Origin: CAVXTF01 sp963701375
GTDB taxonomy: Bacteria; Actinomycetota; Acidimicrobiia; Acidimicrobiales; CAVXTF01
Assembly: GCA_963701375.1 (NCBI GenBank)
Contig: CAVOZT010000002.1
Coordinates: 1 to 64,000 of the forward strand
Reading direction: 5' to 3'
DNA length: 64,000 bases
Positions 8,044 through 15,838 of the stretch are shown in pieces; positions within the stretch are counted from its first letter, which is position 1, and every line of letters starts with the position of its first letter. The notes beneath the pieces are model-generated. The model saw nothing but the letters and a program-made list of their open reading frames with translations, had not been told where the DNA came from and searched no databases. Made by a program: the position numbers and the translations under genes.

Positions 8044-10023
8044 TCAAGCCCGAACCGGGTCGACCTCGACACGCAATCGCCCGGTCGGGCGCGCAACCGC
8101 GGCCAACAGGTCGCAGAGCGTCTCGTGATCGGGGGCCACGACGCGCCACTCTCCATCGTCGGGGCCGACGACCGTCACGGTGTCGGGCGCAGAGGTTCTG
8201 AGCGCCTCCCCGTACATGCCTGCGGCCTCGCCCGACAAGCGGGCGAGCGCGCTGAATGGCGGAAGGCGCAACATCGTCCGCACATCGATCTCGTCGCGGG
8301 CGAGGAGATCCGGGTCGGCGTGAACGGCCGACGCGATGGCGGGGTGATCCGGCATTCTCGTCTGGACGACGATCGGACCGCCGGGCGCCCGATCCGGGCC
8401 TCGCGCCGAGCGCGAGACGAGCCGTGCGGCCCGAGCCAGAAGCGCAATCGCTTCCTCCGCGGCTCGCAGGCGCGGCGCCAACAGCTCCGAATCGAAGTCC
8501 AAGAAAACGACTGCGTGTGACCGGTCCACGCGGTGCAGGACCGCCTCGGTACCCACTATCACCTTCTCTGCCGGCACCTTCTCTGCCGGGGAGTTGGTCG
8601 CCACGGGACCGTTGGAACTGCGGTCGAGCCCCGTGTCCTGCGCCTCGCGCGCTCGTTTCGCTGGCTTGCCCCATACTTCGGCGACCGGGGTGCCCGACAA
8701 GGCTTCGAGTTCCTCACGCACGCGGCTAACGCCTTGGCGGAGAACGAGTAGGCGCGAGGATCCGCATTCCGCACAGATATATGGACGCTCGAGACCGCAC
8801 CTAGGACAGGTGAGTGCCTTGCGCGCTTCAGTTGCCGGTGACTGGGAAAGCGCTCCTTTGCAACGCTCACAACGTACGAGTGCTCCGCAGGTGCCGCACG
8901 CAAGCAGTCGCGCTCGGCCCGTCCTGTTGAGCACGCACACCACTCGCCGCGAATCGAGGGCTGCCCCAGGGTCACCGGATCCAGTCCTCTCTTCCGCCGC
9001 CCACCTCACCAGCCTGACCACACGCTCAGAGAAAAGGCCCTTGCGAGGGTCTTCTTCCCTGCGGTCGACCACCTCCACGTGTGGCCATGCTCGGCGCTCC
9101 GACACGCGATCGGTCACCACGAGTCGGCCCGCCCGGAGCACGTCGATCGTGGGGCAAGGAGACACGAGCGCCAAAGGGGCGCCGTCGCGCCTCGCGCGTT
9201 CGGCCACCACCTGCCAGGCGCACCAAGTAGGAGCCGCCTCGGCGTGGTACGCCTCGTCGTGCGCGTCGAGGACTACCGTGGCACACAAGTTCTCGAGCGG
9301 CGCGTACGCAGCTGACATCGTCCCGACGACGACACAGTTTCCGGATCGCGCGGCTGCCCAATCCTCGGGAAGCAACGCCACCGGATAGCCGGCCTTCTTC
9401 AGGCGCCGAGCGGCCTCCCTTGATTGCGCGTGTGTCGGCGCCAGGATCAGGACCCCGGCGCGGCCGGGCACGACCCGGCGCGTCCAGAGCTTGTCGGCGG
9501 CAGACAAAAGGATGCCGAGGCGATCCCCCAACGGCCCTATGCGCACCACCGAGACGTCCGCGCTGAGAGCCTCGTCAACGAGTCCTCGGTCCCCGCGCAC
9601 GTTGTCTCGATGCGGAGGCGGACTCTCCCCGAGGACCGCCGGAGGAGCGATCCTTGCCACCACCTTGTCACTCGACGCCGTGCGCAACCCGAACGTCAAT
9701 GCTCCGGCCCATCTCCACGAAGCCCATTTCGCGAGTTCGACGACGGATCCAGAAGGCCCGACGCCACGAACTGCCGCAATCGGACGCACAGCGATGCCGG
9801 GTGGTGCCTCTTCCGGAAGGTCGATGACCCAGCCGGCCACTCGCCGGCCCTGCACGTCGACGCGCACCTGCGTCCCTATTTCGACGCGGTCGGCGTGCTT
9901 CTCGTGAATCGAGTAGACGAACTGCTTGTTCAGTGCGGGCAAATCGGGAACGACGAGCGTGTACCGCTCACGCAGTCCGACGCGAGTTTTATCGACTGCC
10001 TCGCCGTGTGATGGATCCGCCAA
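8044..10023 (-). CDS. priA: Primosomal protein N' (PriA), helicase-degenerate actinobacterial form
   Basis: PriA recognises stalled forks and reloads the replisome. The N-terminal DNA-binding domain begins YTLVVPDLPALNKQFVYSIHE. The helicase core has lost its key motifs: no GxGKT Walker A is visible, and VVLDAHDEAYH stands where DEEH would be expected. The zinc module is intact, with paired cysteines in CGTCGALVRCERCKG and CPRCG...CAECGS. This pattern is usual for actinobacterial PriA, which is thought to lack ATP-driven helicase activity. A loop with two short repeats (PAEKV) sits near residue 475. It lies upstream of def. Confidence 0.92.
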   Translation of the reverse strand: MADPSHGEAVDKTRVGLRERYTLVVPDLPALNKQFVYSIHEKHADRVEIGTQVRVDVQGRRVAGWVIDLPEEAPPGIAVRPIAAVRGVGPSGSVVELAKWASWRWAGALTFGLRTASSDKVVARIAPPAVLGESPPPHRDNVRGDRGLVDEALSADVSVVRIGPLGDRLGILLSAADKLWTRRVVPGRAGVLILAPTHAQSREAARRLKKAGYPVALLPEDWAAARSGNCVVVGTMSAAYAPLENLCATVVLDAHDEAYHAEAAPTWCAWQVVAERARRDGAPLALVSPCPTIDVLRAGRLVVTDRVSERRAWPHVEVVDRREEDPRKGLFSERVVRLVRWAAEERTGSGDPGAALDSRRVVCVLNRTGRARLLACGTCGALVRCERCKGALSQSPATEARKALTCPRCGLERPYICAECGSSRLLVLRQGVSRVREELEALSGTPVAEVWGKPAKRAREAQDTGLDRSSNGPVATNSPAEKVPAEKVIVGTEAVLHRVDRSHAVVFLDFDSELLAPRLRAAEEAIALLARAARLVSRSARGPDRAPGGPIVVQTRMPDHPAIASAVHADPDLLARDEIDVRTMLRLPPFSALARLSGEAAGMYGEALRTSAPDTVTVVGPDDGEWRVVAPDHETLCDLLAAVARPTGRLRVEVDPVRA

Positions 10024-10073
10024 GGCTCGACCTCGCCGCCGCCTAGCGGCTGTATTTCACAACTACAGGGATC

Positions 10074-11270
10074 TCACAACGACAGAGCGCGCCTGAGATC
10101 GTCCACTCGGGGAGTGTGCTCCCAGGTGAACTCCTTGTCCTCGCGCCCGAAATGGCCATAAGCAGCTGTGCGCCGATAGATGGGCCTCATCAGGTCGAGG
10201 TCACGAACTATTGCAGCGGGCCGAAGGTCGAATACCTCGCGCACCGCGTCTTCGATCGCCGGCTCGTCGATCTCTGACGTCCCGAAGGTCTGGACGAGAA
10301 GTGAGATGGGGTGAGCCACGCCGATCGCGTATGCAACCTGCACCTCGCAACGGCTTGCGATTCCTGCCGCGACGACGTGTTTGGCCACCCAGCGCGCCGC
10401 GTAGGAAGCGGACCGGTCCACCTTCGAAGGATCCTTGCCAGAGAACGCGCCACCACCGTGGCGAGCCATCCCTCCATACGTGTCGACGATGATCTTGCGT
10501 CCGGTGAGCCCCGTGTCGGCCCTGGGCCCGCCGAGCTCGAAACGACCCGTCGGGTTGGCGAGGATACGAACGTCGGAAGTGTCGAGGTTGTTCGGCAGGA
10601 GCGGCCGGATCACGTGTTCGGTCAGGTCGGGCAGCAGGACGTTGTCGAGATCGGTCCCTGGCTCGTGCTGCGTAGAGATGAGCACGGTGTCGAGCGCCAC
10701 AGGCTTGTTGTCCTCGTAGACGACGCTCACCTGAGTCTTGCCGTCGGGCCTCAGGTACGACAGCTCGCCGGACCTGCGAACCTGCGACAGGCGCTGAGCG
10801 AGCCGGTGCGCGAGCCAGATGGGAAGAGGCATCAGGTCGGGGGTCTCGTCGCAGGCGTATCCGAACATCATCCCCTGGTCGCCTGCGCCTTGAGCGTTGA
10901 GCTGGTCCTCACCGCCGCTGCCCGTTCGCACCTCTGCCGCCAGGTCCACGCCTTGGGCGATGTCCGGAGACTGTTCGTCGAGTGAGACGATCACGCCGCA
11001 AGTAATCCCCGAGAATCCCTTGTCGTCGTGGTCGTACCCGATATCGCAGACCGTCTTTCGTACGAGCCCGGGGACGTCGACATATGCGGTGGTCGTCACC
11101 TCGCCCGCAACCACCACCAGTCCAGTGGTGAGGAGCGTCTCACAGGCGACCCGGCTCTTCGGATCCTGCTCGAGCATCGCGTCGAGAATCGCGTCTGAGA
11201 CCTGATCGGCGATCTTGTCCGGATGGCCTTCAGTGACTGATTCAGATGTGAAGGTGTGGCGGCGGCTCAA
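10074..11270 (-). CDS. metK: S-adenosylmethionine synthase
   Basis: MetK makes AdoMet from methionine and ATP. Signatures are FTSESVTEGHPDKIADQ, GAGDQGMMFGYA, the P-loop-like GGGAFSGKDPSKVDRSA and DTYGG. The start is TTG at 11270, with AGGAGA six bases upstream; its TTG overlaps the TGA of coaBC. The 398-aa length is typical. No SAM riboswitch is visible, and expression appears to depend on the upstream operon. Confidence 0.96.
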   Translation of the reverse strand: MSRRHTFTSESVTEGHPDKIADQVSDAILDAMLEQDPKSRVACETLLTTGLVVVAGEVTTTAYVDVPGLVRKTVCDIGYDHDDKGFSGITCGVIVSLDEQSPDIAQGVDLAAEVRTGSGGEDQLNAQGAGDQGMMFGYACDETPDLMPLPIWLAHRLAQRLSQVRRSGELSYLRPDGKTQVSVVYEDNKPVALDTVLISTQHEPGTDLDNVLLPDLTEHVIRPLLPNNLDTSDVRILANPTGRFELGGPRADTGLTGRKIIVDTYGGMARHGGGAFSGKDPSKVDRSASYAARWVAKHVVAAGIASRCEVQVAYAIGVAHPISLLVQTFGTSEIDEPAIEDAVREVFDLRPAAIVRDLDLMRPIYRRTAAYGHFGREDKEFTWEHTPRVDDLRRALSL

Positions 11271-12574
11271 TTATCTCTCCTGGGATCGGTCGCCTCGGGA
11301 ACCTGGTCGTCGCCATTCAGCTCGGCGTAGACCTTTGCGACAGTATCGAGCACCGAGTGGGCGACCGTCGACTTGGAGCCTGCCACGGCTCGTCCGGAGT
11401 CACCTCGCGTGACGAGGATCGTCACCGAATTCGTGTCGTGGTCGAAGCCGGCGCCGGGCTGCGTCACGTCGTTCGAGACCATGATGTCCACGCCTTTGGC
11501 GGACATCTTTCGGGAGGCACGCTCCACGATCGAGGTGGTTTCAGCGGCAAAACCTACGAGGACCTGACCGTCCCGGCGACGCCGGCCGAGCTCCGCCAAG
11601 ATGTCGACGGTCGGCTCCAGGACCAGATCAGGCACGCCGTCCTGCTTGTGCAGCTTTTCGGGAGCGGCCACCTTCGGGCGGAAGTCCGAAACTGCTGCAG
11701 CCATGATCACGACGTCCGCTGCGTCAGAACGCGCCAATACGGCACCTTCCATGTCGGAGGCCGTTTCGACCCTTATCACCTCGTTCACTCCACGGGCCGG
11801 GAGTGCGGCTGCGGTCACCAGTGTGACGATTGCACCCCGGTCCGTCGCCGCCTCGGCCAGGGCGTGGCCCTGCTTGCCCGACGACCTGTTGGTGATGAAC
11901 CGCACGGGATCGATCGGCTCGCGCGTACCGCCGGCCGTGACGAGCACCCGCAAACCCTTGAGGTCGCGGACGCTTCCGAAAGGACCGCCGCCGAGGAGCA
12001 CATGCGAGACGGCAGCCACGATGTCCGCGGGATCTGCGAGTCTTCCGGGACCGGCATCGCCACCTGCGAGTCGGCCTTCGTCAGGCCAGACTATGTGCAC
12101 GCCTCGACGTCGGAGCGTGGCGACGTTCTCTTGAACGGCGGGGTGTTCCCACATCTCTGTGTGCATGGCGGGGCAGACCACGACCGGGGCTCGCGTCGCG
12201 ATGACCGTTGCCGTGAGCAAGCCGTCGGACAACCCTGCCGCATATGCAGCGATGAACCGGGCGGTCGCAGGCGCGACCACCACTACTTGAGCGTGTTGAC
12301 CCAACCACGTATGCGGTATCGGCTCAGCTTCGTCCCACAGCCCCGTCCTGCACGGCTCGGAAGCGAGCGACGAAAAGGTGACGGGGCCGATGAAGCGGGT
12401 GGCTTCCTCGGTGAGAACGGGGGCCACGTGAGCACCGAGGTCGACGAGTCTGCGGCAGACGTCGACCGCCTTGTACGCCGCGATCCCTCCCGTGACTCCG
12501 AGAACCACGAACCGGTCCTGAAGAGGCAAACCAACCATGGGCCGGTCCTCGTCCTCGACTCGAGGCCCAACCAT
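11267..12574 (-). CDS. coaBC: Phosphopantothenoylcysteine decarboxylase / phosphopantothenate-cysteine ligase
   Basis: This bifunctional enzyme makes 4'-phosphopantetheine for CoA. The N-terminal CoaC flavoprotein (about 15-190) has LGVTGGIAAYK, the PAMHTEMW substrate clamp and GRLAGGDAGPGRL. The C-terminal CoaB domain (about 205-420) has VTAGGTREPIDPVRFITNRSSGKQG and an AAVSDFRP motif. ATG at residue 13 (MVGLPLQDRF) is a plausible shorter start. It lies 24 bases after rpoZ and overlaps metK. Confidence 0.95.
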   Translation of the reverse strand: MVGPRVEDEDRPMVGLPLQDRFVVLGVTGGIAAYKAVDVCRRLVDLGAHVAPVLTEEATRFIGPVTFSSLASEPCRTGLWDEAEPIPHTWLGQHAQVVVVAPATARFIAAYAAGLSDGLLTATVIATRAPVVVCPAMHTEMWEHPAVQENVATLRRRGVHIVWPDEGRLAGGDAGPGRLADPADIVAAVSHVLLGGGPFGSVRDLKGLRVLVTAGGTREPIDPVRFITNRSSGKQGHALAEAATDRGAIVTLVTAAALPARGVNEVIRVETASDMEGAVLARSDAADVVIMAAAVSDFRPKVAAPEKLHKQDGVPDLVLEPTVDILAELGRRRRDGQVLVGFAAETTSIVERASRKMSAKGVDIMVSNDVTQPGAGFDHDTNSVTILVTRGDSGRAVAGSKSTVAHSVLDTVAKVYAELNGDDQVPEATDPRRDN

Positions 12575-12598
12575 CTGCGAACCCGAGCCGGACGGTGC

Positions 12599-13018
12599 CT
12601 AGCTCGCCGAGTCCGGCGGCTCGCCCGCTTCGGACAGATCCGAGACCCCGGATCCGGACGTCTCTTCATTGGCGCCCGCGGTCACACCTCCGAGCGTCAA
12701 CTCTCCCGGCTCGAGCCCGGACGTGTCGGCGCCGTCTGACTCGCCTGATTCTCCGCCCTCTAACTCTTCTGGATCCGGGCGGTGATACGTGGTCTTCGAA
12801 ATCGCGATCTCTTCGAAGGCGATAGTGAGCGGCTTGCCGGACACGGACGTGACCTGAGGAGGCACTATGACGCCGAGCGACTCTCCGAGTTGGTTGTAGT
12901 AGGAGTTGATCTGGCGCGCCCGCTTCGAAGACAGTGCGACGAGCGTGAACTTGGAGTCGACCTTGTCGAGAAGGCTCTCCACAGGTGGGTCCATGAGCGT
13001 GGGACGGCGTCTTGCCAT
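12599..13018 (-). CDS. rpoZ: RNA polymerase omega subunit, in frame with upstream gmk
   Basis: Omega assists assembly of the beta' subunit and is part of RNA polymerase. From ATG 13018 (GGAGG about six bases upstream) it reads MARRRPTLMDPPVESLLDKV, with the core ALSSKRARQINSYYNQLGE and the actinobacterial TIAFEEIA segment. A long acidic tail (about residues 90-139, rich in G, E, S and D) follows. No stop codon separates the preceding gmk frame from this one, so both a free omega and a GMK-omega fusion could be made. Confidence 0.9.
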   Translation of the reverse strand: MARRRPTLMDPPVESLLDKVDSKFTLVALSSKRARQINSYYNQLGESLGVIVPPQVTSVSGKPLTIAFEEIAISKTTYHRPDPEELEGGESGESDGADTSGLEPGELTLGGVTAGANEETSGSGVSDLSEAGEPPDSAS

Positions 13019-13605
13019 CGGGATCCTCCGGAGGGGGTCGCCGCCAGGCCGGTTCGCCGTTGGCGTGCGGTAGCGCTCGAGTATACCCGCGACCTGGGCC
13101 ACGGCCTGATCTACATCGGCGTTTACGACGACTGCGTCCGCGATCCTCCTCCCCCGCGCCTCCTCCTCGCGACCGACCTCGAGGCGGGCGGCGATCGTTT
13201 CCGGATCCTCGCCTCGCCCGCGGAGTCGCTCTGCCTGGACCTCCGGCGACGGAGGCAGCAGCAGCACGAGTAAGGAATCGGGATGGCGGGCGATCACCTG
13301 CTCGGCGCCCTGCAGGTCTATCTCGAGCAGGATGTCTGAACCCGGCGGCGGATCGGGCCATGGTGTGCCGTAGCGCTCGCCCAGAAACTCGGCCGACTCG
13401 AGAAACCCGCCCTTTTCGACCATGGCGTCGAACTCCGCCGGCTCGACGAAGACGTAAGCGTCCTCCGCTTCACCAGGCCTGCGTTTTCTCGTGGTGTACG
13501 AGCGGCTCAGCCACAGCCGCGGCGTGCGCTCGACCAGCCGCGCAGCGATGGTGCCCTTGCCGGCCCCGCCGGGGCCGGAGAGGAGGAGGATCAGGGCTTC
13601 GCCAT
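13019..13605 (-). CDS. gmk: Guanylate kinase (start broken; runs in frame into rpoZ)
   Basis: Gmk phosphorylates GMP to GDP. The frame shows the P-loop GPGGAGKGT, the GMP-binding YTTRKRRPGE and DAYVFVEPAEFDAMVEKGGF, and LLEIDLQGAEQV. As read, this frame has no ATG, GTG or TTG before the P-loop: only CTG at 13594 is available, and an in-frame stop lies upstream. One extra base in the CCC at 13594-13596 would join ATG 13605 (MAKP) to LILLLSGPGG. No stop ends the domain, and the reading continues through PLRRIP into rpoZ. The 13019 boundary is the omega start, not a stop codon. Confidence 0.85.
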
Positions 13606-13911
13606 GTGCGTGAGCAGAGCGTTCCTCTGATTCGCGCCGAGGCCCTGGAGCCTCCGGCTCTCACTGATCCCTACCTGTTCCATCAGACGGCGGGCCTTCA
13701 CCTTGCCGAGCCCGGGCAGGGATTCCAGCACCGACTGCACCTTCATCTTTCCGACGGTGTCGTCGCCGTCGGCCTGCTTCAACAGCTCCTCGAGCGACAG
13801 AGAGCCCATCTTCAGCCTCTCTTTGACCTCGGCACGCTCGCGGCGGACCTTGGCGGCCTTGTCGAGCGCAGCCTGGCGCTGCTCGGCAGTGAGTGCGGGA
13901 GGTTGCGGCAT
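13591..13911 (-). CDS. mihF: Integration host factor, actinobacterial type (mIHF)
   Basis: This small basic nucleoid-associated protein bends and compacts DNA. The 106-aa product has the helical, lysine-rich N-terminal segment AALDKAAKVRRERAEVKERLK and the helix-two-turn-helix part LLKQADGD...VQSVLESLPGLGKVKARRLMEQVGI, ending SESRRLQGLGANQRNALL. The start is ATG 13911 (MPQPPALT); the frame is open 28 codons further upstream without conservation. Its 3' end overlaps the probable gmk start, as expected for the conserved mihF-gmk pair. Confidence 0.94.
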   Translation of the reverse strand: MPQPPALTAEQRQAALDKAAKVRRERAEVKERLKMGSLSLEELLKQADGDDTVGKMKVQSVLESLPGLGKVKARRLMEQVGISESRRLQGLGANQRNALLTHMAKP

Positions 13912-14006
13912 GCGGGCCACATTAGCGCCCGCTCTAGTGGTGGGCACCAGGCACGAATTATGCGGAGAGCAGGCGTGCCCGGATCTCTGGCTCACCTCGG
14001 ACTCGT

Positions 14007-14711
14007 CTACGCGAGCTCTGTGGCGACCTCGTCGCGTACTCGGGCAGCTGCAGCTTGCGGATCGGCGGCCGCGGTCACCGCCCTGCCGATCACCAACAGG
14101 TCTGCTCCGGCGCGGATGGCTGCGCTCGGAGTCGCCACGCGGGCCTGGTCGTCATGATCGACCTGAGACGGTCGGATCCCGGGCACGACCCTGAGAAGGC
14201 CCGGCGCCGCAGCCGCAACGACGGGCAGGTCCGAAGCCGCACAGACGACGCCTCCGCATCCGGCGACAGCTGCGATGGTCGCTCGTCGGGCGAGCTCGTC
14301 TGGGGGCGCATCGGTATCGCTCGTCAGGACGGTCACACCTAGAACGTTAGGAAGCGCAAGACCGGCCGAGGTCGCTCCTTCTGCCATGTTCGAGGCTGCG
14401 GCTTCGACCATCGCTCGACCACCTGATGTATGCACGGTTGCGTAAGCCACACCGAGAGCACCGAGAACTCGCGCTGCGCGTCCTACGGTCGTCGGGATGT
14501 CGTGCAACTTCAGGTCGACGAACACGTCGAAACCAGCGGTTGACAGAGCCACGACGGCTTCTGGCCCGGACGCGGCAAAAAGCTCGAGCCCGACCTTCGC
14601 AACCGAGAAGTACTCGACGAGCGGTCGCGCCACGCGCAGCGCGACAACCAGGTCGTCAACGTCCAGCGCAAGCGCGAGGTGATCGCGTGCCGCGTCGGGC
14701 GAAGTTGTCAT
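14007..14711 (-). CDS. pyrF: Orotidine 5'-phosphate decarboxylase
   Basis: PyrF converts OMP to UMP, the last step of de novo pyrimidine synthesis. The 234-aa barrel has LALALDVDDL and the catalytic FVDLKLHDIPTTVGRAA (D-x-K-x-x-D). The end motif VVPGIRPSQVDHDDQAR is followed by ADLLVIGRAVT. ATG 14711 overlaps the pyrD stop by four bases; longer upstream frames are inside pyrD and are rejected. This is the short, prokaryotic (E. coli-like) type of the enzyme. Confidence 0.93.
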   Translation of the reverse strand: MTTSPDAARDHLALALDVDDLVVALRVARPLVEYFSVAKVGLELFAASGPEAVVALSTAGFDVFVDLKLHDIPTTVGRAARVLGALGVAYATVHTSGGRAMVEAAASNMAEGATSAGLALPNVLGVTVLTSDTDAPPDELARRATIAAVAGCGGVVCAASDLPVVAAAAPGLLRVVPGIRPSQVDHDDQARVATPSAAIRAGADLLVIGRAVTAAADPQAAAARVRDEVATELA

Positions 14712-15838
14712 AGTCCCTGCGGACGTTGCATCGCAGACCCTTCCGACTGTTGGATCGGCGGACTTTGTGTCTGTTGCACGGGGGGATCTTGTGCCGGCGG
14801 CATCGAGAGGCCATGCAGCGGACTTTTCGGCGCGTACACGGATGCTCCCGGCGTCTCTTGGACGGATCGCCGGGTGTTGAGGTGCACGCCGGCGACGAGC
14901 TCGCGCGCATGCGACACGTGATGTCGCCTGCACCACCTTGCGAGCTCAGAGATGATCTTCACCGCCGACCTCGGGTCTCGAAGCGACGCCGTGCCCACCT
15001 CGACTGCGTCCGCTCCCGCCATCATCAGCTCTACAGCATCGAGCCCGCGGCTCACGCCGCCGACTCCGACGATCGACACAGGCGGTCCAGCTGGACCGGG
15101 CACGCCACGCGGGAAGGCCTGTCTACAGTCGTGAACTGCCCGGAGCGCTACGGGCCTGATTGCGGGACCCGACAGCCCGCCGCCCGACGGCCCCGAACCG
15201 AGTCTGTAGGTCCAGTGTTCGGCGTCGATCGCCATGCCGAGCACCGTGTTTATGAGAACCAGCGCTTCTGCTCCTGCCGCCAATCCTGCGGCGGCGATCT
15301 CAACCAGGTCCGCAGTGTTCGGGCTCAGCTTGACCCACAGCGGTAGTTCCGCGGCCGAAGACGCATGAACTGCCTCGGCGGTAGCCGAACGCGAGTGCGC
15401 GAACACCTTGTTGCGGTCCTCGAGGTTCGGGCAGCTCACGTTGACTTCGACCGCCACCACTCCCTCTGCACCCGCGATCATCTGAGCGGCACGCTCGAAC
15501 TGCTCGACCGTGTTGCCCCAGATGCTCGCCACTACGGTCGCACCGCTGTCTCGAAGCTTCGGGAGCTCCTTCTTTCGCCAGTACTCCACCCCGGGCCCCT
15601 GAAGACCCACAGAGTTGAGCAGACCGCTCGGTGTCTCGCGCAGTCGGGGAGCCGGATTGCCCTCCCACGGCATTGCAGAGAGGGACTTCGTGACGAACCC
15701 ACCGAGTGCCGAGTAGTCGAGGTAGCCCTCCATCTCCGTTCCGTGGCCTGCGGTACCCGACGCCGTGAGAATGGGGTTCTTGAGCACCACGGACCCCACT
15801 TGCGCCGTGAGGTCGACCGATCTGAGGATCTTCCTCAA
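14708..15838 (-). CDS. pyrD: Dihydroorotate dehydrogenase, class 1B-like
   Basis: PyrD oxidises dihydroorotate to orotate with FMN. LTASGTAGHGTEM and the catalytic-Cys motif EVNVSCPNLEDRNKVF indicate class 1 and fit 1B better than 1A. Class 2 enzymes use Ser and are membrane-bound. Further motifs are WVKLSPN, VLINTVLGMAID and VGVGGVSRGLDAVELMMAGADAVEVGTA. A Pro/Gln-rich tail of about 45 residues (from about 332) with PPVQQ and PPIQQ repeats is unusual. Class 1B enzymes normally pair with the electron-transfer subunit PyrK, which is not in this window. It is coupled to carB and pyrF by overlaps. Confidence 0.93.
   Translation of the reverse strand: MRKILRSVDLTAQVGSVVLKNPILTASGTAGHGTEMEGYLDYSALGGFVTKSLSAMPWEGNPAPRLRETPSGLLNSVGLQGPGVEYWRKKELPKLRDSGATVVASIWGNTVEQFERAAQMIAGAEGVVAVEVNVSCPNLEDRNKVFAHSRSATAEAVHASSAAELPLWVKLSPNTADLVEIAAAGLAAGAEALVLINTVLGMAIDAEHWTYRLGSGPSGGGLSGPAIRPVALRAVHDCRQAFPRGVPGPAGPPVSIVGVGGVSRGLDAVELMMAGADAVEVGTASLRDPRSAVKIISELARWCRRHHVSHARELVAGVHLNTRRSVQETPGASVYAPKSPLHGLSMPPAQDPPVQQTQSPPIQQSEGSAMQRPQGL

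Noticed and set aside
7994..8674. N-terminal extension of the def frame
   Set aside because: Low-complexity Arg/Gly-rich translation lying inside priA; the family start is at 7993.
10074..11270. SAM riboswitch for metK
   Set aside because: metK starts inside the coaBC stop, leaving no leader.
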